Source: Cupriavidus taiwanensis LMG 19424
GTDB lineage: Bacteria > Pseudomonadota > Gammaproteobacteria > Burkholderiales > Burkholderiaceae
DNA: 64,000 nt
NCBI RefSeq assembly: GCF_000069785.1
Contig: NC_010530.1
Location: forward strand, 552,001 to 616,000
Reading direction: 5' to 3'
Shown here piece after piece: positions 36,072-44,795 of this stretch; position 1 is the first letter of the stretch; every line of letters begins with the position of its first letter. The notes under the pieces are model-generated. The model was not told the DNA's origin. It searched no databases and was given only the letters and a program-made list of their open reading frames with translations. The position numbers and the translations under genes are program-made.

Positions 36072-37784
36072 ATGAAGCCTGCCACAAGCACCACCCCGCC
36101 GTTCCGTTCCCCCGCCTGGCCGCCCGGCTTGCCCGCCACGCTGCATACGCCGCGCACCAGCCTGTTCTACAACGTCGAGGTCGCGGCACAACGCTATCCG
36201 GACAAGACTGCGATCCAGTACTTCGGCACCGCGATCTCGTATGGCGAGCTGCGCGAAGAGATCGAACGGATGGCCGGCTACCTGCAGCAGGCCTGCGGCA
36301 TCCGGCCAGGCGACCGGGTGGTGCTGTTCAGCCAGAACTGCCCGCAATTCATCATTGCCTATTACGCCATCCTGCGCGCCGAAGGCGTGGTCGTGCCCGC
36401 CAACCCGATGTGGCTGGAAGCCGAGCTCGCCCACGTAGTGCAGGACAGCGGCGCGGTCGCGGCCTTTGCCGGCAGCGAGCTGTACCCGCGCATGGCGCCG
36501 CTGCACGGCCCGGCGCTGCGCCACGTGATCCTGCACGACTACGCGGGCATGCTGCGCGACGACGGCGGCCTGCCGGTGCCGGCCTGGCTGCGCGAGACGC
36601 CGCCCGCGCCGCAGGCTGCGCCGTCGGGCGCGATGCCGGTGGCATGGAACACCGCCAGCGGCGCCGGACACCGGCCGCTGCCGCACCAGGCCGGCCACGA
36701 CACGCTGTGCATGCTGGCCTATACCTCCGGCACCACCGGCAACCCCAAGGGCTGCATGCACACCCATGGCACGCTGATGACCGCGGCCGCCGGCTCGGTG
36801 ATCTGGCGCGGCGGATCGGCCGAATCCGTGGTGCTGGCGGTGGCGCCGATGTTCCACCTGCTGGGCATGCAGAACTGCATGAACTCGCCGCTCTACCTGG
36901 GCGCGACGGTGGTGCTGATGCCGCGCTGGGAGCGGGCGCTGGCGGCGGACCTGATCGAGCGCTACCGCGTCTCGGTGTGGGGTGCGCCACCGGCGATGAT
37001 GGTGGACTTCTTCTCCCAGCCGGGCATCGATGCCCGCGACCTGTCCAGCCTGGCGTACGTCGGCGGTGGCGGCGCGGCCATGCCGGAGGCGGTGGCCAAC
37101 ATGCTGCAGGAGCGCTTCGGCCTGCCCTATGTCGAGGCCTACGGCATGACCGAGACCGCGGCCTTCATCCTGTCGAACCCGCGCAACCAGCCCAAGCGCG
37201 AATGCCTGGGCATCGCCACCTTCGGCGTGGACGCGCGCGTGGTCGATCCCGAGACGCTGCGCGAACTGCCCCACGGCGAGACCGGCGAGATCGTGGTCCA
37301 CGGCGGCCAGGTGATGCAGGGCTACTGGCACAACGAAGACGCCAACGCCGCCACCTTCATCACGCTCGACGGCAAGCGCTTCCTGCGCACCGGCGACCTG
37401 GGCTTCATGGACGAGGAAGGTTACTTCTTCATGCGCGACCGCCTCAAGCGCATGATCAACGCGTCCGGCTACAAGGTCTGGCCGGCCGAGGTGGAGAACA
37501 TGCTGTACGGCCACCCGGCCATCCACGAGGCCTGCGTGATCGCGGCGCGCGACGAGCGCCGCGGCGAAACCGTCAAGGCGGTGGTGGCGCTGCGTCCGGA
37601 GGCCCGCGGCACGGCGGAAGCCGAGCCGGAGCGGATCATGGCCTGGTGCCGCGACCACATGGCGGCCTACAAGGTGCCCCGCATCGTCGATGTGGTCGAG
37701 GCGCTGCCCAAGTCGGCCACCGGCAAGATCCTGTGGCGCGCGCTGCAGGAGCGCGAGATGCAGGCGGACAGCCCGGGCGCGTGA
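36072..37784 (+). CDS. AMP-forming acyl-CoA synthetase (long-chain type)
   Basis: 570 residues. ANL motifs: YTSGTTGNPKGCMHTHG, AYGMTETAAFILSNP, TGDLGFMDEEGYFFMRDR, and catalytic Lys in PKSATGKILWRALQ. Length and motifs are those of long-chain/medium-chain fatty acid CoA ligases. It is flanked by two Bug receptors and followed by a crotonase and an acyl-CoA dehydrogenase, forming an uptake-activation-oxidation operon under the divergent AraC gene. Confidence 0.9.
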   Translation: MKPATSTTPPFRSPAWPPGLPATLHTPRTSLFYNVEVAAQRYPDKTAIQYFGTAISYGELREEIERMAGYLQQACGIRPGDRVVLFSQNCPQFIIAYYAILRAEGVVVPANPMWLEAELAHVVQDSGAVAAFAGSELYPRMAPLHGPALRHVILHDYAGMLRDDGGLPVPAWLRETPPAPQAAPSGAMPVAWNTASGAGHRPLPHQAGHDTLCMLAYTSGTTGNPKGCMHTHGTLMTAAAGSVIWRGGSAESVVLAVAPMFHLLGMQNCMNSPLYLGATVVLMPRWERALAADLIERYRVSVWGAPPAMMVDFFSQPGIDARDLSSLAYVGGGGAAMPEAVANMLQERFGLPYVEAYGMTETAAFILSNPRNQPKRECLGIATFGVDARVVDPETLRELPHGETGEIVVHGGQVMQGYWHNEDANAATFITLDGKRFLRTGDLGFMDEEGYFFMRDRLKRMINASGYKVWPAEVENMLYGHPAIHEACVIAARDERRGETVKAVVALRPEARGTAEAEPERIMAWCRDHMAAYKVPRIVDVVEALPKSATGKILWRALQEREMQADSPGA

Positions 37785-37852
37785 CGCCAGCGGCGGCCAC
37801 GGCAACCCTTACCACCCAGCGCAGCAAACCAGGCAGCAAAGAGAGAGAGACC

Positions 37853-38836
37853 ATGCAGCAGAGCAGACGCAACTGGCTGGCGCAGGCCGGCACCCTGGCC
37901 GGCGCGGCCATCCTTGGCGGCACGGGCCACGCTTTCGCCCAGCAGCCGTACCCCGCCAAGCCGATCCGCCTGATCGTGCCATACCCGGCCGGCGGCGGCA
38001 CCGATACCGTCGGACGGCTGGTCGGCCAGCGCCTGTCCGAAAGCCTGGGCCAGCCGGTGGTCGTGGAAAACAAGCCCGGCGCCAGCGGCATGCTCGGCAA
38101 CGACACCGTCGCCAAGGCGCCAGCCGACGGCTACACCCTGCTGCTGGCGATCACCGCGCTGATCCAGTCGCCGGCGCTGTACAAGCGCACGCCGTACGAC
38201 GTCGCCAAAGACTTCACCCCGGTTTCGCTGATCGCCAAGTCGTCCGACCTGTTCGTGGTGCCCAACCGCGTGCCGGCCAGCACCATGCGCGAGTTCCTGG
38301 CGCTGGCCAAGGCCGGCAAGCTCAGCTATGGCTCGTACGGCAACGGCACCTCGTCGCACCTGCACGGCGAACTGCTGCGGCAGCAGGCCGGCATCGAGAT
38401 CGCGCATATCCCTTACAAGGGTGCGGCGCCGCTGATGAGCGACCTGCTCGGCGGCCAGGTCGACAGCGCCTTTGTCGACGTGACCTCGGCCAACCCCTAT
38501 CTCACCAGCGGCAAGTTCAAGATCCTGGGCATCACCGGGACCCAGCGCTACAAGGCGCTGCCCAATGTGCCGACCTTCTCGGAACTGGGCCTGGCGGGGT
38601 TCGAGCCCAATGGCTGGTTCGGGCTGTTCCTGCCCGGCAACGCGCCCAAGGACGTGACCGCAAAGCTGGCCGCGGAAACCGCGCGCATCGTGCGGCTGCC
38701 CGAAGTGACGGCAAAGCTGGCCGGCATGGGTTTGCAGCCGGTCGGCTCGACGCCGCAGGAACTGGCTGCCGTGGTCGCCGGCGACACGCCCAAGTGGGCC
38801 AGGATCGTGCGCGACGCCAACATCCAGCTGGACTGA
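37853..38836 (+). CDS. Bug/TctC-family receptor with Tat-like signal
   Basis: 327 residues from the ATG at 37853 (AGAGAGAGA upstream). The signal peptide contains SRRNWLAQ followed by GTLAGAAILGG, fitting the twin-arginine pattern, cut near HAFAQQ. Bug motifs: YPAKPIRLIVPYPAGGGTD, VVVENKPGASGMLGND, IPYKGAAPLMSDLLGGQVD. It is the second receptor of the same operon; the two proteins share much of their sequence and probably arose by duplication, perhaps with different ligands. Confidence 0.9.
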   Translation: MQQSRRNWLAQAGTLAGAAILGGTGHAFAQQPYPAKPIRLIVPYPAGGGTDTVGRLVGQRLSESLGQPVVVENKPGASGMLGNDTVAKAPADGYTLLLAITALIQSPALYKRTPYDVAKDFTPVSLIAKSSDLFVVPNRVPASTMREFLALAKAGKLSYGSYGNGTSSHLHGELLRQQAGIEIAHIPYKGAAPLMSDLLGGQVDSAFVDVTSANPYLTSGKFKILGITGTQRYKALPNVPTFSELGLAGFEPNGWFGLFLPGNAPKDVTAKLAAETARIVRLPEVTAKLAGMGLQPVGSTPQELAAVVAGDTPKWARIVRDANIQLD

Positions 38837-38859
38837 CACACCGTACCGGAGGCCAAGCC

Positions 38860-39639
38860 ATGGAAACCATCCGTTTTGCCGTCGAGGACGGCGTCGCCAC
38901 ACTGACCCTCGATGCGCCGGCGCGCAAGAATGCGCTGTCGCTGCAGATGCGCGAGGAGATCGGCGATGTGATTCGCCGGATACGGGACGACGACAGCGTG
39001 CGCGCCCTGGTCCTGACCGCGGCCGGCACCGATTTCTCGTCGGGCGGCGACATCAGCTCGATGCAGGTCGAGATCAGCGCCGAGCAGGGCCGCAGGCGCC
39101 TGCGCAAGCTCCACGGCTGGCTGGAAGACCTGATCCAGCTCGACGTGCCGGTCATTGCCGCGGTCGACGGCGCCGCCTATGGCGCAGGGTTCAGCCTGGC
39201 GCTGACGGCCGACATCATCCTCGCCACGCCGCGCGCGCGCTTCGGGCTGCCGTTCCTGCGCATGGGACTGGTGCCCGACTGTGGCGTGTTCCACACGCTG
39301 CCGCGGATGATTGGCCTGCAGCGGGCCAAGGCGCTGATGTTCTCGATGCGTGAGCTCAACGCCCAGGCGGCGCAAGACCTTGGCATCGTCATGGAAATCG
39401 TGCCCGCGGACAGCCTGCAGGAGCGCGCCCGGGCATTCGCGCGGGCATTCACCGAGGCCTCCCCGGTGGCGGTCAGCCTGACCAAGCAAGCGCTGAACGC
39501 GTCGCTGGGCCAGGGCCTGAACACCATGCTGGCGATGGAAGCGGACGCGCAGGGCATTGCCTTCTCCACCGGCTACCGCCGCGAGGCCGCCGACCGCTTC
39601 ATGGCCAAGCAGCCGCTGCGCTACCGCTGGCCGGACTGA
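38860..39639 (+). CDS. Enoyl-CoA hydratase/isomerase family protein
   Basis: 259 residues with the crotonase fold: TDFSSGGDISSM supplies the first oxyanion-hole region, VDGAAYGAGFSLALTADI the second. At the first catalytic position the sequence reads FGLPFLRMG (no Glu), and at the second it reads GLVPDCG (Asp). Hydratases use two Glu; the single-Asp pattern is that of PaaG-like isomerases, so a double-bond isomerase is as likely as a hydratase. It lies 23 bases after the second Bug gene. Confidence 0.87.
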   Translation: METIRFAVEDGVATLTLDAPARKNALSLQMREEIGDVIRRIRDDDSVRALVLTAAGTDFSSGGDISSMQVEISAEQGRRRLRKLHGWLEDLIQLDVPVIAAVDGAAYGAGFSLALTADIILATPRARFGLPFLRMGLVPDCGVFHTLPRMIGLQRAKALMFSMRELNAQAAQDLGIVMEIVPADSLQERARAFARAFTEASPVAVSLTKQALNASLGQGLNTMLAMEADAQGIAFSTGYRREAADRFMAKQPLRYRWPD

Positions 39640-39783
39640 ACGCACCGGCGCAGCGGCCGGACCTTGCTGCCCCGCAGCATCGGCCTTCGCAGAATCCGCC
39701 CCTATTTATATAGGCAGGTATCCCGGCATCCGCCGAAGCCTGCCGGTTCATTATTCACGTTTACCCTGATACCAGTACGAATT

Positions 39784-40971
39784 ATGGGATCCCAAGACCA
39801 GCACGCGGCGCTCGCCGCACGCCAGACCCCCTGGATGAACGAAGACCTGGAAATGTTCCGCGACACGGTGCGCCGCTTCGTCGAGCGCGAACTCGCCCCC
39901 AACGAAGCGCGCTGGGCAGAGCAGGGCTACATCGACCGCGACGTATGGCGCCGCGCCGGCCAGATCGGCCTGCTGTGCGCCAGCATCCCGGAGGAATACG
40001 GCGGCGGCGGCGGCACCTTCGCCCACGAGGCCATCATCACCCAGGAGATGTCGCGCGCGGTCTGCACCAGCCTGGGCAATAACGTGCACAGCGGCATCGT
40101 CGCGCATTACCTGCTGCGGTACGGCACCGAAGCACAGAAGCAGAAATGGCTGCCGCAGATGGCCAGCGGCGAACTGGTCGCCGCCATCGCCATGTCGGAA
40201 CCTGGCGCCGGTTCGGACCTCAAAGCGATACGCACCCGCGCGCTGCGGGAACAGACCCCGGACGGAGACTGCTATCGCATCAACGGCGCCAAGACATTCA
40301 TCACCAACGGGTATCACGCCGACCTGATCTGCGTGGTGGCCAAGACCGATCCGGAAGCCGGCTCGCGGGGCGTGTCGCTGGTCATGGTGGAAACCCGGGA
40401 CTTGCCCGGCTTCCGCCGCGGCCGCATCCTCGAAAAGATTGGGCAGAAGGGCCAGGACACCGCCGAGCTGTTCTTCGACGACGTGGTGGTGCCGTGCTCG
40501 AACCTGCTCGGCACGCAGGAGGGACAGGGCTTCTACCAGCTGATGCAGCAACTGCCGCAGGAGCGCATGATCATTGCGCTGGGCGCGGTGGCCACCATGC
40601 AGCGCGCGATCGAGCTGACCACCGAATACGTGCGCCAGCGCAAGGTGTTCGGCCAGCCGCTCGGCGATCTGCAGAACACGCGTTTCAAGCTGGCGGAATG
40701 CAAGACCGTGACCACCATCGCCGCGACCTTCGTCGACGACTGCATGCAGCGCCTGATGGACGGCCAGCTCGACGCCGCGACCGCGGCGATGGCCAAATGG
40801 TGGTGCACCCAACAGAATTGCCAGGTCATCGACGAGTGCCTGCAGTTGCACGGCGGCTATGGCTACATGCTGGAATACCCGATCGCGCGCATGTACGCGA
40901 ACGCACGCGTGAGCAAGATCTTCGGCGGCTCCAACGAGATCATGAAGGAGCTGGTCGCGCGCACGCTCTGA
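39784..40971 (+). CDS. Acyl-CoA dehydrogenase
   Basis: 395 residues from the ATG at 39784; the frame opens at 39664 but that part is not family-like, and the ribosome site is weak. Motifs: CASIPEEYGGGGGTFAHEA, AIAMSEPGAGSDLKAIRT, INGAKTFITNGYHADLICV, and RQRKVFGQPLGDLQNTRFK. Probable catalytic Glu in helix G (PQERMIIALG), as in isovaleryl- and long-chain enzymes. The C-terminal segment is IFGGSNEIMKELVAR. It is 144 bases after the crotonase and ends the operon before a hairpin at 41071. Confidence 0.9.
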   Translation: MGSQDQHAALAARQTPWMNEDLEMFRDTVRRFVERELAPNEARWAEQGYIDRDVWRRAGQIGLLCASIPEEYGGGGGTFAHEAIITQEMSRAVCTSLGNNVHSGIVAHYLLRYGTEAQKQKWLPQMASGELVAAIAMSEPGAGSDLKAIRTRALREQTPDGDCYRINGAKTFITNGYHADLICVVAKTDPEAGSRGVSLVMVETRDLPGFRRGRILEKIGQKGQDTAELFFDDVVVPCSNLLGTQEGQGFYQLMQQLPQERMIIALGAVATMQRAIELTTEYVRQRKVFGQPLGDLQNTRFKLAECKTVTTIAATFVDDCMQRLMDGQLDAATAAMAKWWCTQQNCQVIDECLQLHGGYGYMLEYPIARMYANARVSKIFGGSNEIMKELVARTL

Positions 40972-41070
40972 GCCCGTCAGCGCGGGCGCTGCGCTATCAG
41001 CACTGTCTGTGTGCTAGTGCGCGCAAGCAGCGCGAGACGTCGCAAAACGCCTGACGACATGCGCAAAATC

Positions 41071-41096
41071 GAAAGCCGGCACCTGTGCCGGCTTTC
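41071..41096 (+). terminator. Hairpin after the acyl-CoA dehydrogenase gene
   Basis: An 11-bp perfect stem, GAAAGCCGGCA-CCTG-TGCCGGCTTTC, 100 bases after the stop. There is no T-run, but the next operon starts 350 bases later, so a terminator or processing site is likely. Confidence 0.6.
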
Positions 41097-41267
41097 GTGC
41101 TTATGGTTACAAAACCGGATGTGCACGGATCCCGGGAAAGGTGTAAGGTGTGTCACAAGCATGGTCAATGGCCCGTCGCGCGCGGGGGCGAAGCCGAGTG
41201 GAATCAGCCAAACGCTGACAGCGAAATCCGGCAGGAATGCAGCGGGAATGCAGCAGCGAAACACCCG

Positions 41268-41281
41268 TTGCATCGATGCAA
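41268..41281. promoter_or_regulatory. 14-bp perfect palindrome upstream of prkA
   Basis: TTGCATCGATGCAA reads the same on both strands and lies 167 bases before the prkA start in a 476-base gene-free region. It is a good operator candidate; the protein is unknown. Confidence 0.45.
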
Positions 41282-41319
41282 GATTCGTCAACTCGGACTC
41301 CACCATCGCCGTTATTTGA

Positions 41320-41326
41320 CTATGAT
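41320..41326 (+). promoter_or_regulatory. Candidate sigma-S-type -10 element of the prkA operon
   Basis: CTATGAT has the C at -13 favoured by RpoS holoenzyme and a near-consensus -10 hexamer (TATGAT). No good -35 precedes it at the right distance, also typical of RpoS promoters. RpoS control of the E. coli homologue yeaG is known. Confidence 0.4.
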
Positions 41327-41447
41327 GAAGTAAAGACTTCGCAACATGACAGGTCGCCAGGCCGGGGTGGTGTGCCACGAACGTTGCGCGAAGCCTTGGG
41401 GGTAGCACTACCTACGCCTCGGACGTGAACTCTGACGGGAGTGAGGT

Positions 41448-43370
41448 ATGGACATTTTTGGCCATTACGCTACGCGGTTCGAAGCTCGCAAGGAAGAGGA
41501 ATACAGCATCCAGGAATACCTGGAGATCTGCAAGAAAGATCCGACTGCCTACGCGACCGCTGCCGAACGCATGCTCGCCGCGATCGGTCAGCCTGAGCTG
41601 GTGGATACCCACCACGATCCCAGGCTGTCCCGCCTGTTTTTCAACAAGGTCATTCGCATCTATCCGGCCTTCCGCGACTTCTACGGCATGGAGGACACGA
41701 TCGAGCAGATCGTCTCGTTCTTCAAGCACGCCGCGCAGGGCCTGGAAGAGCGCAAGCAGATCCTGTATCTGCTCGGGCCTCCCGGCGGCGGCAAGTCCTC
41801 GCTCGCGGAGAAGCTGAAGGCGTTGATGGAACAGATCCCCATCTACGCGCTCAAGGGTTCGCCCATCCACGAGTCGCCGCTCGGCCTGTTCTCGCCCGAA
41901 GAAGACGGCAAGATCCTGGAAGAGGACTACGGCATCCCGCTGCGCTACCTGAACACGATTGCCTCGCCATGGGCCGTCAAGCGCCTGCACGAGTTCAACG
42001 GCGACATCACCAAGTTCAAGGTGGTGAAGCTGCGTCCGTCGGTGCTGTCGCAGATCGCGATCTCGAAGACCGAGCCGGGCGACGAGAACAACCAGGACAT
42101 CTCGTCGCTGGTGGGCAAGGTGGACATCCGCAAGCTCGAGGACTTCCCGCAGGACGATCCGGACGCGTACTCGTATTCCGGCGGCCTGTGCCTGGCCAAC
42201 CGCGGCCTGCTCGAGTTCGTTGAAATGTTCAAGGCGCCGATCAAGGTGCTGCACCCGCTGCTGACCGCGACCCAGGAAGGCAACTACAAGGGCACGGAAG
42301 GCTTCGGCGCGATCCCGTTCGACGGCGTCATCCTGGCGCACTCGAACGAGGCTGAGTGGCAGACCTTCAAGGCGGACAAGAACAACGAGGCGTTCCTCGA
42401 CCGGATCTATATCGTCAAGGTCCCTTACTGCCTGCGTGTGTCCGACGAGGTCAAGATCTACGACAAGCTGTTGCGCAGCAGTTCGCTGTCGGCCGCCCCG
42501 TGTGCGCCCAACACGCTGAAGATGATGGCGCAGTTCGCGGTGCTGACCCGCATCAAGGAGCCCGAGAACTCCAACATCTTCTCGAAGATGCGTGTATACG
42601 ACGGCGAGAGCCTGAAGGACGTGGACCCGAAGGCGAAGTCGTACCAGGAATACCGCGACTACGCCGGCATCGACGAGGGCATGAACGGGCTGTCGACGCG
42701 CTTCGCGTTCAAGGTCCTGTCCAAGGTCTTCAACTTCGACAACACCGAAGTGGCGGCCAACCCGGTGCACCTGCTGTACGTGCTCGAGCAGCAGATCGAG
42801 CGCGAGCAGTTCCCGCCGGAGCAGGAAGCCAAGCTGCTGTCGTATATCAAGGAGTACCTGACCACGCCGTTCGTGGAGTTCATCGGCAAGGAAATCCAGA
42901 CCGCCTACCTGGAGTCGTATTCGGAGTACGGGCAGAACATCTTCGACCGCTATGTGGTGTTCGCCGACCTGTGGATCCAGGACCAGGAGTACCGCGATCC
43001 CAACACCGGCGAAATCCTCGACCGCAACGCGCTGAACGACGAGCTGGAGAAAGTGGAAAAACCCGCGGGTATCTCGAACCCGAAGGACTTCCGCAACGAG
43101 ATCGTCAACTTCGTGCTGCGGGCGCGGGCCAACAACGGTGGCAAGAACCCGGTCTGGACCAGCTATGAAAAGCTGCGGATGGTGATCGAGAAGCGCATGT
43201 TCTCCACCACGGAGGACCTGCTGCCGGTGATCTCGTTCAACGCCAAGTCTTCGCGCGAAGACCAGGACAAGCACGAGAACTTCGTCAACCGCATGGTCGA
43301 GAAGGGGTACACGCCCAAGCAAGTGAGACTGTTGGTGGAGTGGTATCTGCGCGTAAGAAAGTCATCGTAA
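41448..43370 (+). CDS. prkA: PrkA-family serine protein kinase (YeaG-like)
   Basis: 640 residues, the usual length. The AAA+ part carries the Walker A motif G110-PPGGGKS-117; the C-terminal part, from about residue 400, is the PrkA kinase-like domain. It starts MDIFGHYATRFEARKEEEYS, a highly conserved N-terminus. E. coli YeaG is a stress-induced kinase acting in nitrogen starvation and stationary phase. It is followed 37 bases later by a DUF444/VWA protein and then SpoVR, the conserved three-gene operon. Partner logic (MoxR-like ATPase with VWA protein) suggests a protein-remodelling complex. Confidence 0.95.
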   Translation: MDIFGHYATRFEARKEEEYSIQEYLEICKKDPTAYATAAERMLAAIGQPELVDTHHDPRLSRLFFNKVIRIYPAFRDFYGMEDTIEQIVSFFKHAAQGLEERKQILYLLGPPGGGKSSLAEKLKALMEQIPIYALKGSPIHESPLGLFSPEEDGKILEEDYGIPLRYLNTIASPWAVKRLHEFNGDITKFKVVKLRPSVLSQIAISKTEPGDENNQDISSLVGKVDIRKLEDFPQDDPDAYSYSGGLCLANRGLLEFVEMFKAPIKVLHPLLTATQEGNYKGTEGFGAIPFDGVILAHSNEAEWQTFKADKNNEAFLDRIYIVKVPYCLRVSDEVKIYDKLLRSSSLSAAPCAPNTLKMMAQFAVLTRIKEPENSNIFSKMRVYDGESLKDVDPKAKSYQEYRDYAGIDEGMNGLSTRFAFKVLSKVFNFDNTEVAANPVHLLYVLEQQIEREQFPPEQEAKLLSYIKEYLTTPFVEFIGKEIQTAYLESYSEYGQNIFDRYVVFADLWIQDQEYRDPNTGEILDRNALNDELEKVEKPAGISNPKDFRNEIVNFVLRARANNGGKNPVWTSYEKLRMVIEKRMFSTTEDLLPVISFNAKSSREDQDKHENFVNRMVEKGYTPKQVRLLVEWYLRVRKSS

Positions 43371-43407
43371 CGGCGCCGCGGAACAGGTCTCTCAACGAGG
43401 GCAACAT

Positions 43408-44670
43408 ATGGCTACGGTCATCGATCGGCGCGAAAACGGCGGCAACAAGAGTGCCGTCAACCAGCAACGCTTCATCAAGCGCTACCGCGAGCAGATCCGG
43501 CAAGCGGTGGCAAAGGCGGTGTCCGGCCGGAAGATCATGGACATCGAGCAGAGCGGGCAGGTGTCCATTCCGGTCAAGGACATCAGCGAACCGATCTTCC
43601 ACCACGGCCCGGGCGGGCGGCGCGAGTGGATTCACCCTGGCAACAAGAAGTTCGTCAAGGGCGATTCCTTCGACCGCCAGCAGCAGGGCGGCGGCGGGAC
43701 CGGTTCGCGGGCCAGCGACAGCGGCGAGGGCGAGGACGATTTCGTCTTCACGCTGTCGCGCGAGGACTTCCTCAATTTCTTCTTCGAGGACATGGCGTTG
43801 CCGGACCTGGCCAAGCGCCACCTCGCCAAGATTGCCGAGGTGCGCAAGGTGCGCGCCGGCTACTCCATCGACGGCACGCCGTCCAACCTGTCGATCCTGC
43901 GCACCATGCGCAGCTCGCTGGGGCGGCGCATCGCCTTGTCCAGCCCTTACCAGAAGCGCCTGCGGCAACTGGAGCTGGCCTACGCCGAGGCGCTCGAAAA
44001 GGATGGACCGTACGCCGAAGGCACGCTTGAACTGATGGAAAAGATGCGGCACCTGCGCGCCTGCATCGACCGCGTGCCGTTCATCGAGAAGCTCGACCTG
44101 CGCTACAACAACCGCGTGCTCAAGAAGCGCCCGCAGGCCCAGGCGGTGATGTTCTGCCTGATGGACGTGTCCGGCTCGATGGACGAGAGCCGCAAGGACC
44201 TGGCCAAGCGCTTCTTCATGCTGCTGTACCTGTTCCTGAAGCGCAACTACGAGCGCATCGACGTGGTGTTCATCCGCCATCACACCGTGGCGAAGGAAGT
44301 CGAAGAGGAAGATTTCTTCCACTCGCGCGAGTCCGGCGGTACCGTCGTGTCGAGCGCGCTGAAGCTGATGGTCGAGGTCATCCACGACCGCTATCCGCCC
44401 AGCCAGTGGAACATTTACTGCGCGCAGGCCTCCGACGGCGACAACTGGGCCGGCGATTCCGAGCTGTGCGGGCGGCTGCTGCGCGAGTCGATCCTGCCGC
44501 TGGTGCAGTATTACGCCTATGTGGAGGTGGCATCGGAAGAGCCGCAGAACCTCTGGGAAGAGTATCTGACGGTGAAGAGCCAGTTCGATCACTTTGCGAT
44601 GCAGCGCATCATCGGCGCCGACGAAATCTACCCGGTGCTGCACGACCTGTTCCAGAAACGCGCGGCATAA
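43408..44670 (+). CDS. yeaH: YeaH/YhbH family (DUF444) VWA-like protein
   Basis: 420 residues. The N-terminal third is basic and Gly-rich (GPGGRREWIHPGNKKFVKGD; QQQGGGGTGSR). The C-terminal half contains a VWA-like fold with the MIDAS pattern D-x-S-x-S in MFCLMDVSGSMDESRKDLAK. It is the middle gene of the PrkA-YeaH-SpoVR operon. The metal-binding VWA domain is expected to contact the PrkA ATPase or its targets; the biochemical activity is not known. Confidence 0.93.
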   Translation: MATVIDRRENGGNKSAVNQQRFIKRYREQIRQAVAKAVSGRKIMDIEQSGQVSIPVKDISEPIFHHGPGGRREWIHPGNKKFVKGDSFDRQQQGGGGTGSRASDSGEGEDDFVFTLSREDFLNFFFEDMALPDLAKRHLAKIAEVRKVRAGYSIDGTPSNLSILRTMRSSLGRRIALSSPYQKRLRQLELAYAEALEKDGPYAEGTLELMEKMRHLRACIDRVPFIEKLDLRYNNRVLKKRPQAQAVMFCLMDVSGSMDESRKDLAKRFFMLLYLFLKRNYERIDVVFIRHHTVAKEVEEEDFFHSRESGGTVVSSALKLMVEVIHDRYPPSQWNIYCAQASDGDNWAGDSELCGRLLRESILPLVQYYAYVEVASEEPQNLWEEYLTVKSQFDHFAMQRIIGADEIYPVLHDLFQKRAA

Positions 44671-44795
44671 TCAGTGCTGGCCGGCCGTTGCCGGCTGGCC
44701 GCGGTGAAGAAGGCAAACGGCAAGACAGGGGTCCGGCGGCGCGCCCGTGCCGCAAGCACCGGCCTGCCTGTCTTGCGCGGACAAAAGGGGCGAAG

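Noticed and set aside
41412..43322. 636-residue minus-strand frame opposite prkA
   Set aside because: The plus-strand PrkA with Walker A is unmistakable; the reverse frame is a GC-bias shadow.
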